Shown piece by piece: positions 1-14,270 of a stretch of 64,000 bases of DNA (within the stretch, counting starts at the first letter, position 1; every line of letters starts with the position of its first letter). The stretch is from the NCBI GenBank assembly GCA_000499405.2, contig HG738138.1:1054001-1118000 (forward strand), given 5' to 3'. The translations under genes were made by a program, and so were the position numbers. Origin of the DNA: Onchocerca volvulus. Its lineage: Eukaryota; Nematoda; Chromadorea; Rhabditida; Onchocercidae. Under the pieces are notes generated by a model. That model was given only the letters and a program-made list of their open reading frames with translations. It searched no databases and was not told the DNA's origin.

Positions 1-672
1 TTTTTAAGCTAGCTATACTGAAAAGATTAAAAACTCAAAGTTAACATAACAAAAAAAAAAAAAAAAAAAATGACAGCAAAACCGGGAAAGGAAAGTTTGA
101 AATCTGTTGCTTTGAACAAATATGATTATTTATGTTGTGCTGATGGAAAGAGAAAAAAATAAACAGCATTCCGAAAGTTCTTTTAGAATGACATCAATTC
201 GATATTTAAATGGGGAATAAATGAAATTTGATAACTATAAACAATATAATAATTTCTGAAAATGGCAACAGATTGCATTATATGAGAAACTAACAAATAT
301 AGTTGACATGGAATTCTTTAACTGCTTAATTAATAATTTTATTTAAAAATACTTGATTGTCCATTGACTAGATTATTTTACACATATGCTTTCGTATGCA
401 ATTATATAATTACTCGATTATTGGTCGTTATTGTTAACCATTAAGCAAATCATTGCTGGAGGTTTTCGTATCAGATCGACGTATGTTTCACAATATTAAA
501 AAGAAGACGATCCATTATTTTAAATTTGATTAAAATTTTAATAGATAAAATATTTGGTTAAATAATTTATTTTATTTAAATTGTTTAATACAACTAAAAT
601 ATCTTATTCTTACCATATCATTACATAATTTATTCGAGAATTGAAAAAGATTGCAATAATTTTCCAATTTCC

Positions 673-735
<63 letters not shown>
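673..735. repeat. (ATT)n microsatellite
   Basis: About 21 uninterrupted copies of a TAT/ATT trinucleotide. Confidence 0.95.
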
Positions 736-1854
736 CATTCCCGATTAAACGAAATATAGCAATCCGACAGTGATGCTATTCTGAATGTTTCATAAATTTC
801 GACTTTTAACGTAAAGAATTATCACAAAAATTATTAATAAGTAATATTATTGATGAAAGATGGTGTTAGCAAAGAGTAACGGAAGGACAAACATATCAAA
901 CATATCAATGCTAATATCAAATGAAAATAAACTGTTTTTATTTTAAATTTTTACCGAAAGTGGGAGGAGGAAAGGCGGGAGAGGAGAGCGATGGAAGAAA
1001 AGGTTCAAAAGTATTTCAAAAATTACATAGTAATAGTTGTTATTGTTGTAGAAACTGTTATTGTAGTAATAGTTATTGTCGTTTTCTTGTAATACATAGT
1101 AGTTACAGTAATAGCACTAAATAGAAGTACCAAAAGAAATATCTTGCAAAATTAAGGTTAAAGTTAGAGGTTAAAGGTTGAAGAATATTTTTGTACTACC
1201 ATCAAATAAATATTGTTGCCTTTCCTGACTTGCTTCTGATGACGCATCGTCACCATCATCAAAATAATCATCATCGATCGTTATAACACCAAACAGCAAC
1301 ATATTACACATACCATATATGCGCCACAAAAAGTAAGAAAATATGCAATAAAAGAAGATGAGAAGTTATTTAATTTCAAATTTAAAATTTTCGGAGTGAT
1401 TTTAAAAACCCATGAAATCCCAGACAGTTAAACTGCATGAAAAAAGAGGAGAAAATGAATAATGGAACAAAATAAAAAAGAAAAAAAAAAAAAAGAGGGA
1501 ATGAAATTTTCGGCACATTTATGAAAACTACAATACTCACAACCCATATCGAAGCAAAACTAAGTGATTTCGAGAAGAACGAAAGAACGTCAATTTTATT
1601 CGTCCTTTTCGAAAATGTACCGAAATTTTTGCTAAAAAAAAATTTTTTTTTTGTTTAACAAACAAAAATACGGGTGAATTTTTTCCTACTGATATTTTAA
1701 CTCGTTGGATACACTGATAGAAAAAATCATGAAAAAAAGTAGTCCTTTTTTTTTTGTGCTTTCGTTTTAAAATTTAAGTGCAAAATTAGTGAAGTGACAA
1801 TGACAGTGACACATGCATACATTTCCAACATACACATACACACAAATTTAAATA

Positions 1855-1947
1855 TATACATACATACATACACACATACCTACATACATACATACACACA
1901 TACATACATACATACATGTATACATACACACATACGCATACACACAT
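1855..1947. repeat. (CATA)n / (CA)n microsatellite
   Basis: Interrupted array of CATA tetranucleotides mixed with CACA units; similar but weaker sequence begins near 1,800. Confidence 0.9.
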
Positions 1948-2754
1948 GAACGTAACGTATACAATAACAACATCACTATTTTACGTGTGTATTATAATCA
2001 ACGCTGTGTTAATAAATGATAACGAAAATTTGTTTACTTTTAAATGTACAACACGTTCGCCCGTGTACATCTCTCTATTCTGTACGTGAATGTACGTATT
2101 CCAGCGTATATGTATCTATATATCAACGTATGTATGTGTTCATAATCTGATTCGATTGTAATCAATGTTGATAACTGATAAATTTTCAGAAAAAGTTATG
2201 CAAAACATATACGGACGTATATTTTTAAGCTGATACATTTTTGGCATCAATAAAAATTATTGAAAAAATTAAATAAAATACATAAGTGATAAAAATTATA
2301 AATAAACCAGCTTGGTACTTTTCATATTTCAACCTATTTAACCTGAATGTTTTTTTTTTCTTTTTTTTAAAAACAAATCTCATACATTTGCATGTTTTGG
2401 CATTCTTAACATTATAAATTTCAATTTTTCAAATTTGAATATATTTATGAATGAAAATATAATGTGCAACTGCGGTTTTAAATAAATGTTTATGAAAGGA
2501 GCAAAAGCTTTAAAAGATGAAAAGCGTAGCAAATGATCAAGGGTTAAAAGTGAGAACTGATTGAGAACTAAGCTTCATGATATTAACTTGCAATTATCAG
2601 TTGTAAAACAGCAAATAATATATTTTTGATAAATTTAGTGTATCTAACAAATTTTAACCTTCGTAATGGATACATAAAATGCTGGCTTAGAATATGTTTG
2701 TAACAACTATTACTCAAATACTGAGATTATTTAGCAGAGGCTATGCACTGAGTG

Positions 2755-2960
2755 ATATAATAATGATAACACAAGATAAATAATGATAATGATGTAAAAT
2801 AACAGCGATAAAATAGTAACGATAATGATATAAAATAATGATGACAAAACGATAGTGATGATGATGATGATGATATTAAATGATCTGGTACTGCAATGAT
2901 AATAATGATGACAATACGGATGTTGGTGATGATGGTAATGTTGATGATAATAATAAAATA
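2755..2960. repeat. Degenerate (TAATGA)n repeat
   Basis: Diverged array of TAATGA, GATAATGAT and GATGAT units. It creates a low-complexity open frame on the minus strand that should not be read as a gene. Confidence 0.8.
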
Positions 2961-5186
2961 ATGAATATTTGTAGCAAATATTTAATGTCAAATAAGGCTA
3001 ATGAAAAGCTTGAAAATGGGAAATGTTTGAAAAACATATCTTTTTTGCTACTCAAATGCAAAACATAATTTCAAAAGAGATATATATTATATATGCTTAT
3101 TTCTGCTTCAATTTAATATCTAGGATATGGAAGAAAATGTGAAAATTAGAAAAAAAAAAAAAGAATGAGGAAATATGATTATAACTTTATAGAATTATCA
3201 TCAACAATGATCAAGATGATTTGAACAATGAGATAAATCAATAAAACTTGCGAAACATTTTCGACAAATAAATTAATAAAATTTTCTAAGCATTTAATCA
3301 ATGAACCGTAAAAAGTATAAAGTTAATAAAACTTGCCAAGCATTATTTCCTATGAATTCGTCCTAACATTGTCAAGAACTGAAATATACACCATAATATA
3401 ATTTCTAAAGATGAAAATTTCACAAATAAAGAAACGAAAATTTATTTTTATAAAATTAAAATGCTTAAGGTTACGAAATGAAAAAATCTGGCTTATATAA
3501 TGTAACATAAATAAAATAGTCGATGAAAAAAAAAAAAAAAAAAAACATAAGTCATCTTCGACTAAACAGAAGTTTATCATTTCTCTCACTATTTCACAGA
3601 CTAAAATTATCAGTGAAAATTTCAATTCCTGTTTTTTTCCAAGTAATTTTTATTTTTGTATCAATTAAAAAATTGAAAAGGAAATTAAAAACGGCTCTCA
3701 ATGTGAATGAAAAACAATTTACATACAAAAAGCTGTCAGGATAAACAATTTATACGTATGACAACGACAAAAAGTTGTCGTATGCATAAACTGTTTCAAG
3801 TATCGTATCATAGCATTGCTAAATAAATATTGCTTCATGAGTATATTTAAAAATAAATAAAAGAAAAATCAAAGTAAAATAACTCAGAATTCTCATATTT
3901 CATATTTTAATTCTTTCTTTTCTTCTAATTTCAATAATAATAATAATAATAATAAAGCGTAATTAATGAACTGATAATGCATGAACGGAATTACATTTGA
4001 CTGACTGATCTATGAAGCATTATAAAATTCATGAAATGGCAAAAAAAAAATAATCGATATTATTCCTTTCAAGTTCCTTATCTTAATTAAAATGCAGATT
4101 GAGGAGAATCAGGAAAGGACAGAAAAAAGAAGAGAGGGAGAAAAAAAAAAAAGAGAGAAGAATTGTTCAAAAATTAATACAACTAATATAAATGCTGATA
4201 TCGATAATTTCTGATAAAATCGTCCCAATATTCACATTCATCTTTCTTCTTTGATAAAGTACTCAAAAAGAATAAAATTTTAATTTAAAGATTATCATAT
4301 AAATATACTCTCATTTATGCACATTTCATTCGAAAATACACGTACACGCAAACATATTCATCACAATTTGCACGTACACACACACACACCACACATGCTC
4401 ATATATAAGTGTGTACTGGATTTATTTTTCCATTTCCTTGTTATCTCCTCACTTCATAAATGTTTCCGTTGTCTCATTATTCTGTCGGACTAAAATTACC
4501 TTCGCTTAGCAACTGCTACTAGACATAGTGAATTATACGGGAAAAAACACTGTTCGTAATGATAATTTCAATGGAACTAATCCATTAATTAATTAAATTA
4601 GCAAATTAGTGGTACTAAGTTAATTAATTCAATCGATTACAAAGAATAAATAAACAAATGAAATCATATTATTCTCAAATATTCATAAAAGGAATAAAAG
4701 GAAGTGGATAATAATAATTCTAATAGCAATGCCTAATTATTCCTTTTTCTTCTCCGCACACATCATTCATTAATTCTTGACGCTTTTCTTCAGCTTAACT
4801 GAATTACAATAATTACTTTAGCAAAATCAATCATAATAGAATGAAAAAAAAAGAACGAACTAAAATGAAACGAAAACACAAATATCAATTAAATATCGAA
4901 TTAATCAACAAATATAGAAGGAAAATTAAAATTATTTTTCATTTTAAATTAGTGGAATTTGCTTTAAATTGGTAGAAATCCAAATAAATGAAAAAGAAAT
5001 AACAAAATGCTTAATTTCATTATTTTTCATTCAAATTAAATCTAAATTCCCCAAAATAAAATCATAATAAAAGATTAAATTAGAAAGGCAAGACAAAATT
5101 TATACTTTTAACTTCATTTTAAATACGAATATTTGTTTTGTACCAATATGACAGCAGTAAGTAGCAACAGTTGTAGCATTGTAGCA

Positions 5187-5300
5187 AGTATAACAGTAAC
5201 AGTAACAGTAACAGTAACAGTAACAGTAACAGTAGCAGTAGCAGTAGCAGTAGCAGTAGCAGTAGCAGCAGCAGTAGCAGTAGCAGTAATAGCAGTAGTG
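5187..5300. repeat. (ACAGTA)n then (GCAGTA)n microsatellite
   Basis: Hexanucleotide array that changes from ACAGTA to GCAGTA units partway. It gives an alternating Val-Thr then Val-Ala frame, which is a repeat artefact. Confidence 0.9.
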
Positions 5301-5461
5301 GTGTTTGTTTTAATTACGCAATAGTTATAATTGCAGTATGTAATATATGGCCCAGAACCAAAAAGTAAACACTGTCAATAAACCATTCACCAATGTCATC
5401 ACCTCATTACATCTTATTATCTTATTATGCTACTAATTCCATCTCTTTTATTACTAATGCT

Positions 5462-5730
5462 CTTACTACCGTCGCTACTATCATAGTAACAACTGCAGCA
5501 GCGGTAGAAATATTACTACTGTCATGCTATTATCGCTACTACTAATACTACCACTACTACTATTACTTACTGCTATTACTACTACTGCTATATTACCGCT
5601 ACTGCTACTACTATTATTGCTATTACTGCTACTACTATAGCTGCTTTTATCTCCTATCGTAACTACTGCTAATGCTGCTTTTACTACTAATATTACTATT
5701 ACTAGTATTGCAACTATTACCACTACTAGC
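5462..5730. repeat. Degenerate (ACT/GCT)n trinucleotide array
   Basis: Long imperfect trinucleotide array of ACT, GCT and ATT units. The minus-strand reading is Ser/Asn/Val-rich low complexity, not a plausible protein. Confidence 0.85.
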
Positions 5731-8396
5731 GTGATTGATGCAATGTTAGTTATTACGTCTGCATAACAAACAATTTCGTTTAACCTCCTAGCTCTTGCAA
5801 TAACTTGCATCCTCCCTCTTCCCCTCCTCTCCTCACTGATCATTGATCGATAGCGCATTGAAATAAACAAAACTTGGCATGAGTCCAGGCAATGTTTCTT
5901 TTTTTTTTTTTTTCATCCTTCAATGAAAACATTTCTCTGATTCACTTCGAAATTCATAAACAACATCTTTGTTGTTATAAAATTCAATTCCAATAATCTG
6001 GTAATTTTTTTTTTTTTTTTTTACCAAAATGAAGTACAAAAACAAGAAATGATTTGTTGATTTTTTCTTTTTTTTTTGGCTACATTCCATCGTTTCAATA
6101 TTTTTTTTTTTACAATTTAATCAATAATATTCATTCAATAAGTAATATTACAATAAAATTTGTTTTGATAGATTGTTGTTATGGGAAAGAACGACTGCTA
6201 TAATTTTTTTTTACTTTTTTTTTTTTTTTACTGGAAATTTTGCCAAAACTTTCAAATTTAATTTGATTTAGAACAATAAAGAATGAATCTAATTAATAAT
6301 AAATAATAATCCAATGGAATTAAAACATATCTTACACACTTTATTTTATAAGTTTAATTTAATAACACTGATAGATAGTTGCTCGAATTCAAACTTATCT
6401 ATTTTCTATATGAATCAAAAAATTCTTAGAAGCATTGTTTATATTATTTTCGAATAGCCGTATCTAATCTACGTTTGATACACTTGTCTGATTATGCTAG
6501 TAATTTCAATAAATTTGACTTTTCTAACTTATCATGATGACATTTCTATTAAATCAATCAATATTTTACGGATAAAAAAACAGCAATTCTCAAATATATA
6601 AATAGATATAAATTTCACAGTTTCATTTTAAACAGTGTGTAGCATTTTCAATTTTTTTTTTCACGGAAATTAATCAACATATACCTATGAAAATTAATCA
6701 GGATCAATTTTCTCAGCTGATCAAAGAACACATAATTCGGAAATGATAACAGAAGACGATCTAACCTACAAAAAAAAAAAAAAAAAAATGTACCCACGAA
6801 AAATTGATTAAAGTATATCCATTTGATATATCCATGAAAATGGATTAAAATATATTCATAAAAAACTTATTAAAATATATTAATAGAAAGCGATATTTCT
6901 TTCCATTTCAAACTCCTTTTTCCTCTTCTTTCTTCTTATTCATTAACCAATTAATGTCTTATCAATAATCTTAATTAGTATCATATTGAATAACGATCGA
7001 TGGAAATTACTGTTTGATCCAAAATCTTCTACTGGAACAAACATAAATAACGATTAATTGCACACAAAGTGATAAAAATTTAGCCAAATAGTAGATCATT
7101 TGGTTTGTTGAAAAATGTATATCAGTGCAAAATAGTTTGATATGTTATTTTTGTCTTCCTTTCATTTTTTTTTTTCTTTCATCTTTCTCTCTCTCTTCCT
7201 TTACCTCTACTTCTTCCCTCTCCTTTCCCTCTCTTTCCCTATTCGATAAACAAAAATTTTGTCAATTTCAAAGCAAAAATAATTAGCATCCTTCGGCTAT
7301 TAACTCTTTCTTCAATTGTTCCCCTTTCTCTCCCTCTTCTCTTTTTTTTTCTGTCTCTTCTTTTTTACTCGCTTTATGTGCTTTGATCCTCCTCATACTT
7401 TTAATCTATTTTTTTTCAAAACAGTCATAAAAATAAGCAAGTAATCTTTCAACTTTATTCCATCTGTCATCCGTATGATACTCATTCCGCTATTCGATAA
7501 ATTTAGTTCCTTTTGGTTCCGGAAAATTCCCTTATCCGAAAAATTTCTTTATCCGAATTTCTTTGTTAATGATATTAAGATATGGAAACTGAAAACGAGT
7601 TCTAATATGAAATATATGATTATTCTAATGCATAAATTTCGAAACAAATCATCTTTTGCCGACAAAACTTCAAACAGAAAATGGTAATTAACAAATTCAA
7701 ATTTGAAAATGTATGGATCATTTTCATTGTATATTTCATTTCGTATTAAAATCTCTCGTCGATTTGACTCAAGTAATTCGTGTAGAAACAAGAAAGGAAA
7801 AAAAGAATGTCTGATGAAAAAAGAACTTAACTTTATCAAATATTCAAAATGATAGCTAAAATGATCAGTTTAAATATAATTAAGCAAAAATATACGAATT
7901 TCAATTACACCAGCAATTTTGCACGAATAACACAAAGATATATGATCAGTTTGTAAATGAAGATAAAAAAATTTACCTGTAAAAAGTGATTTGCCAATGA
8001 TGATGTGAAATATTCCGTAATTATAGTTGGTGATGATCGGTTAGACTCACCTGTAATATGGAAAATACAGGTAGAAGCAATGCTTCTTTCTACTTCCCTT
8101 ATTTCCGAGTTTTCTCACATATCTCATGTCATCTGTTTGTCGTTAAGGTAATATTCGATTGTTGTGTATACCATCCCTTCGTTATTCATTAATTTGTTTA
8201 TTAATCTCTAAAAGTGTAGGATTAAAATTTATAAGTTCGAAAGCAAATTCACAAAAAGTCAAAGTTATCAACAAGATATGGCTATTTCAGCACTGATGCA
8301 GAAAAAAAAAATGGGAATAGATAAACAAATAAATAAATTCGAATTCCATTCCGTCCATTAAACAATGTATATACAAAAAAAGACAACATATAATAT

Positions 8397-8464
8397 AAAC
8401 AATGTATATTCTGGCTATGATTACGGTTATAAACAATGTATATTCTGGCTATGATTACGGTTAT
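8397..8464. repeat. 34-bp perfect tandem duplication
   Basis: Two identical adjacent 34-bp units (8,397-8,430 and 8,431-8,464). A shorter related piece, sharing AAACAATGTATAT, lies just upstream at about 8,359. Identity suggests recent duplication. Confidence 0.9.
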
Positions 8465-9593
8465 AACTTTATATTTAGGCAAGATGTCAATGAAAAAGAT
8501 AAAAAATATAAAATTAATATTATACGAAAAAAAGATAAAAAGTTCGAAAAAAAGTTTTCATTTTATTAATCTTCTGGATCATTGATAATGATGCGCATGC
8601 ATGATTAACTCTGATAACAAAGAAATATGCTGATAAAAAACATGCACATATAAGTCAACCCATAACAATGTTAGCTCAAATTTGGCAATTACTCTCAAAA
8701 TGCAAATGTTAGCATATTGTGAACAAAAAAGGTATGCGTGATGGGGTTGATCAGCTGATAATGTGGCCACACGTCAAACACTTCAAGATGATCAATTTGC
8801 GAAGCGCGGTAGGCTTTTTATGATATTTACATTATGCAAAGCAAACTTTGCGCCAAACATGAGATGGAAGTTGGTAACGGAAATGATATGATCGTGATAA
8901 GCTGAAAGTTAGGGAAAGAATTAGACCGAAATTGTCTATTATGGCAGAAATTTGAATGATTAACCTGAACTTTCGCTGATAATGCATCCTTTCTTGATCA
9001 TAGATTTCCGTCATTTATCGTATCCATCGAAAACTTTCAAAAACAGAAATCAATACGCTGATAAAATTCCAATGGATCAGTAAACGCATTGAGAAATACT
9101 GGCAAGAGATGGGAAGGAGAGGAGATGGAAAGTAAAAAATCGAAACACAAAATGTATCCCTTGTTCGCTCTCTGCTAATTGATAGTAATGACAAAATGAT
9201 TTTCCACCGTTTCTGTTGTAAAGCCTTTTGGAAGAGAACGAACCAATTAATTACATCACATATTTTGTCCGAATACAAACTTACTTGCTATGAATCAGTG
9301 AATCAAGTAAAGTGCACAGCTTGTTCACACCAAACGATCAATCATGTCTCGAAATCGCACAGAACATTTACACGTGTTCGCAATTCCGCACAGTGGCAGA
9401 TTGTGCTGCATCGAAAGGACACTATCATATCGATTACTTACTTGGTAACGATAACTACGTTAGTTTTTTAACTTTAAAATAACTAAAATAATACTCAAAA
9501 AAGTTAAAGTGCTGAACACTACATTGAAATTGATTCAGCGTAGCAAGTTTAATGATGGTATAGTAACTAAATGCTAGATTCGATTACCGTATT

Positions 9594-9866
9594 TGATCGT
9601 TCGTGATCGCTTCTTTAAATATTGCGAATATCGCAGTATATGAAGGAAATATTTCATTAAAACATATAGAATGATTTAAAAGATATTTCAACAATTTCAC
9701 GATTCTTCATCAATAGTTATATATACATATAAATATAAATATAGACTAATTGAGCAGTCCAGCTAGTCTATATGAATAAAAAGTCATTGTTCGCTTGTTC
9801 AAAATCTTAAATTTCTGAAAATCCTTAAACACACGTTTACTCGAATTCAACGATCACGAACGATCA
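9594..9866. mobile_element. Candidate short inverted-repeat element (MITE-like)
   Basis: Perfect 16-bp inverted repeats (TGATCGTTCGTGATCG at 9,594-9,609 and its complement at 9,851-9,866) bound a 273-bp AT-rich segment without coding capacity. Inside is a second perfect inverted repeat of 10 bp (9,739-9,748 and 9,774-9,783), and the motif AAAAGATATTTCAAC, which recurs in the hairpin at 10,601. No clear target-site duplication is visible, so the mobile-element reading is inference. Confidence 0.4.
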
Positions 9867-10500
9867 CATATTGTATCAAAAATTTTTTATACCAAAATTT
9901 CAAAGCAATCAATGATGAACTTGAAACTTTTTGTGTGGAAATGAAAACGAACATTTACATTTTTGTTTATATAGGGATTTGTTTCATTTTCAAATTAACC
10001 AAATTTAAAATTGTTCCATAAATATCAAGATTTTACGAAAAGTTTAGAAAATATATGTCAAATTTTTCATATCATCGACATTTCGGCATAGTTTTCAATT
10101 CACCAATACAACCTGTAAAAATCAAACAATCGATTTTGAATTCTTTTTTTTTTTCTTTTGCTTATCTTCATAAATCGATTTGTTCATTGATATTAAATGT
10201 TGTCATGACAATTTTTTTTTTTTTTTAATAATTTTTTTCAATCAAAAAGAGAGAAGGAAATTTCATTCTTTTTTTTTTCACCATCACTTTTTATTTGCCT
10301 TTTTCAAATTTGATTCGAACAAAAAAATTTCCCAAATTCATCAATCGAAATTTTGCGTCCCACTCAAAAAAAATGAAAATGTGTTTTAATTTTCATAAAA
10401 TTAATTGTATATTGTCACATTCAAATTACAAGCATAATGGAAATAGAAATAGTTTTTTTTAAACATAAATTTTGGATATCTTCGAGCATCGTTTATGATA

Positions 10501-10750
10501 TGTGTGTAGGTGTATAGTGGATGTATGCGTGGGTTTACATGTGTGGGTATGTGTGTGGGTATTGTATATGTAGGTTGTTCACCTTTTTAAGAGATATTTC
10601 TTAAAAGATATTTCAACTATTTTTCATGAAAACACAGTTGTTGAAATATCTTTTAATGTAAATATGCGGATGTATGTGCATATTTGCGGGGGTGTAATGT
10701 GTAGGCGTGTGCGTGGGTGTTGTGTGGGTGTGTGTGTGTGGATATATATG
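10501..10750. repeat. GT-rich degenerate microsatellite region
   Basis: Two blocks of GTGTGGGT and TGTGTG-type repeats flank the hairpin at 10,601-10,656. Confidence 0.7.
10601..10656. repeat. 17-bp perfect inverted repeat (hairpin)
   Basis: Arms TTAAAAGATATTTCAAC (10,601-10,617) and its exact complement (10,640-10,656) are separated by 22 nt. The arm core also occurs at about 9,678-9,692. Confidence 0.85.
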
Positions 10751-11293
10751 TGCATCCATCCCAATCATTAGTTCGTCATAACAGTTAGCAAAAGCAACCG
10801 GATCAGCTTTTCATACTAGCTTTTAAAGCTTTTAAACAAAGTTAACTCTACACCTGAGGTTCTTGCTTCGTCATCCGTCGTCCCTTCTTCTTCTCACTTT
10901 TTCAATTCATTATTTTGTCATTTTGCCAATAGTTTCTTTTAATTTTCCATTTATTCATTTTATCATTTAATAATATCAATTCATTTTCGTATATTTGTTA
11001 ATTTAAAGTTTTTCTTCTATTTTGGTATTATTACTATTATTATTATTACTAATTGATTATATTGATTATGGAAAAGGATACGATGGAATAGATGCATATT
11101 ATAATACAATTTTTATTTAATTATATTATAAACATTGAACAAAATTCTATTTTTAATTATTCCTGGATATTTTTAACAGTTTGAAAAATAAAGAAAGAAA
11201 AACGAACAAAATTGATCGAAGATGGTCAGGCAATTTTAAAATCATCGCAGCTGTTCTTATTTTTCTATCGCATGAAATTTTTTATCAGATGAT

Positions 11294-13929
11294 ATGGATG
11301 ATGATACCAGTACAGCATGTTGTAGCAGTGAAGTATCAACATTGAAATTCATCTCCATACGATGTATCGCTCTTATACTATTTCAGGTCAATTTAAAAAT
11401 TAAATTTTTACTATTAATTAGACAATAAAAAAATGTGTGGAAAAATGAATGCAAACATTTTTAGGCTTTAACTTAAAAAATATTCATAATTCTTCATTCC
11501 TTTTTTATTTTTTGATCTTCATTTTTAGACCAATGTTCATTGGAGGAAACTGGATGAAGCGATTCAAATTATTCAAAGATGGCTTTATAAAGCAAATTTA
11601 CCAGCGTTAATTAAAAAGCAGTTGCAGACAGGATTACGTGATGTTTATCGTGAAACTGAACGTTGGAGTAAAGCATTTTTTATCTTATTATTATTAGTTA
11701 TAAAAATGTTTGTTTGAAAAAATCGATTGATTTATTAAAATTATTCTTGAAAACTATTATCATTCTTTAGACGAAAAGCATGCGAAATTATTTGATGAAG
11801 AAGGGCAAAATGAAAAAAATCCAATGTTACGTCCACGGGTTCATCGTAGTGATCACTTACGTCTATTTTATGGAAGCATTATTTGGAAATATAATAAGTA
11901 TTGCATTTTTATTTTTTGTCATTTTTTACTAAATTCGACAGAAAAAAAAAACTTTTTGATGCTTTCACATCATTTACAATTAACTAATTCAATTAGTGCC
12001 ACAATTGAATTTGCGTTCGAAAAAATGTCATATACTCGCTATATCATCAAGAATTCATCATATGCCTAAGGGTAGCTGATTCAAAAATTTGAATATGAAT
12101 AATTTAGATACGAAATCGATGATCGAAAAACAGCATTAGCGATTATTGAAAAAGATTGTGCGGATTGGCCGCAAATACAATTTCAATTAGCTTGCGCTTA
12201 TGCCATTCATCATTTATTGAATGAAAGAAATTTCGATCGTATCAGATTGAGAGCATTTGCGTAAGCAAAATATTACAATTAATTTTACAGTTTTTTCTCA
12301 ATTATTTCCCATCTTCGAGTGAAAAGTTTTGCAATCAATTCCGAGAACGCCATTTTATCTTTTAAATTTAAGAGATATAATGGTATTTAAAAAATCGATG
12401 TTTTAAAAAAAAATGAGATTACAAAAAAAATTTCACAATTTATTGCTCAATTATTACCAAATCTTTTTTTGAAATATATTCGAAATAATGCAGTATAGTT
12501 TATAATGAACGATTTTACATTTATCAGATTATCTGTTTTATTTTATAGTTATTCTTTTTTTTTTTTTTTTCAGGAAGAAATTATCCGGACATTGTTTGTA
12601 TGATTTTTGGTTTGCTTTACTTGATAATACTAATGATGCATGGGGAAAAATGTTTAGTTCCGATAATTTAGCACCAAAACAAATATTATCATTGGCTTTT
12701 CAATTTGCTATTGTAAATGGTTATTTTGAGCTTCTTATTTTTATATGGGATAATATTACGGATCCACAACGAGAATTTATTGGTATTTCTTTTCCAAAAA
12801 CTGATTGATACATTTTTTTTTTTTTATTTTTTACCAAAAAAAATCAAAATAACTATGTTTTTCGGATTTGTAAACAATGATTATGATAGAGAAAAATAAA
12901 GAATTCAAAGAAGAACAAAAAAAATTTATAGGATTACTGCAATGGCGAAAAGTATGTTTTAAAGCGAAAGATCGTGAAGTTTTGCATTTTTTATGCGAAC
13001 AACTTTGCATAATTAATGCATCGGGTCTTGCACGAATCACGTGGAATACTTTTTATCAAACGCTTCAAAATTCACTTCAGGTCAGGTATCAGTAATATTT
13101 CAAGATAATTATATTTTTCTTTATCAATCGTAACTTTTCTGAATCACATTGAAAAGCAAAGTATAGATGTTAAACTGAAACCAGTTGGAGAATATGAACT
13201 AAGCTCTATTTAGTAACTTTTTATTAGGTTTTTGTTTTTTGGGGAGGGGAGGGGAGGGGAGGGTCTCAGTTCATAAAGGATTCAACGTTAATATTGGAAA
13301 TCTTAATTTTTCAATCAAACTTTTTGCTCATCCTAAGTTTGATGTAATTTGTTTGTAAAGGAATCAGTATAAAAAGTATAATACCGAGGAATTTCATGTA
13401 TAAATTGAAAAAAAAAATTATAGAGAAATTAATTCTAATATTTAGGAAGATAACATAGGATTCCGTGAGGATGCTATGCACAAATTAGCATTCCTCTTGG
13501 AGAATATTTGTCCACGTCTCCGAAGTGCAATGCTTTCGATGGAAAATTTCAAGTTTGTAAATTAACAATCGCATAAAATGAGAAATATATCAGATGATTA
13601 TAGAAATTTGCATATATGAGATAAAAGCAGTGTACCACTAGATATGTAAAAAAAACATATAACGGAAGAAGAAATAAGAATTAGTTTCAAAACTTTAATT
13701 TCCTCAAATTTTACATCTTTCATCATTTAAATTGATTCATTTCAGAGCAGTTACAGATGCATTCGTATATAATCAAACGGAAGTTTTTGCTCTCTTTTTG
13801 AGCTATCTTGAACCGGAACAATTACAGCTCACACGTGAATACATCGATCGTATCTATGATCGAAAAAAAAGCGAAGCATCACGAAAACAACTCCGAATAT
13901 TGTTACGTCGACAACAAACTTTAGCGTAA
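11294..13929 (+). CDS. Unrecognised eight-exon protein-coding gene
   Basis: Exons 11294-11386, 11529-11667, 11771-11897, 12108-12260, 12574-12782, 12932-13080, 13446-13552 and 13746-13929 join with continuous phase into about 386 residues. All internal introns are GT-AG. The start (MDDDTST) follows a TTTTTATCAG acceptor by five bases, suggesting trans-splicing; exon 1 is the least certain exon. I do not recognise a domain. The product is rich in helix-forming residues and charged pairs, with no obvious signal peptide. Segments such as YDFWFALLDNTNDAW and LEPEQLQLTREYIDRIYDRK look like conserved helical, possibly repeat-type, protein. The last exon ends in a very basic tail. AATAAA lies at 14,205, about 280 nt after the stop. 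A nematode-restricted family, perhaps with diverged ankyrin-like repeats, is possible but unproven. Confidence 0.75.
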
Positions 13930-14270
13930 GAAAGATTCACATGAAATCTGTCTTAGTCAAACAGCATATATTCGACAATACCTAATTAAAATAATTAAAG
14001 ACATATCTGTTACATAATTACATTATATTTTCTCGTATTTCGTATGATATTTGATTATTGTGCATATTATATTTTGTATTTGTTATGTAAATGCTTATTT
14101 GGATGATTATCCATATATATATATATATATATATGTATAAATTTCTACTATATATAAATATACAAATTCACTAGCAAAAATTTGGATATAGGCGAGAACA
14201 AACAAATAAAAAGGCAACCATTCATAAATGACCAATTTCCATATTTAAATATCTAAATTTTTAAACTGAT

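Larger units (their letters stand above)
1..11293. other. Repeat-rich noncoding stretch, no supported gene
   Basis: Very AT-rich sequence with poly-A and poly-T runs and several microsatellites. The open frames here are short, low-complexity, or mere translations of trinucleotide repeats. A patch of less AT-biased sequence at about 8.57-9.47 kb gave no exon I could support. It may include the promoter of the gene starting at 11,294 or an intron of a gene beyond the left edge. Confidence 0.6.

Noticed and set aside
5133..5324. Val-Thr/Val-Ala repeat protein on the plus strand
   Set aside because: It is only the translation of the ACAGTA/GCAGTA microsatellite.
5481..5870. 129-codon minus-strand frame rich in Ser, Asn and Val
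   Set aside because: It follows an imperfect trinucleotide array and has no conserved segment or gene structure.
10180..10389. Phe/Lys/His-rich plus-strand frame
   Set aside because: It is produced by T and A homopolymers, with no conserved content.
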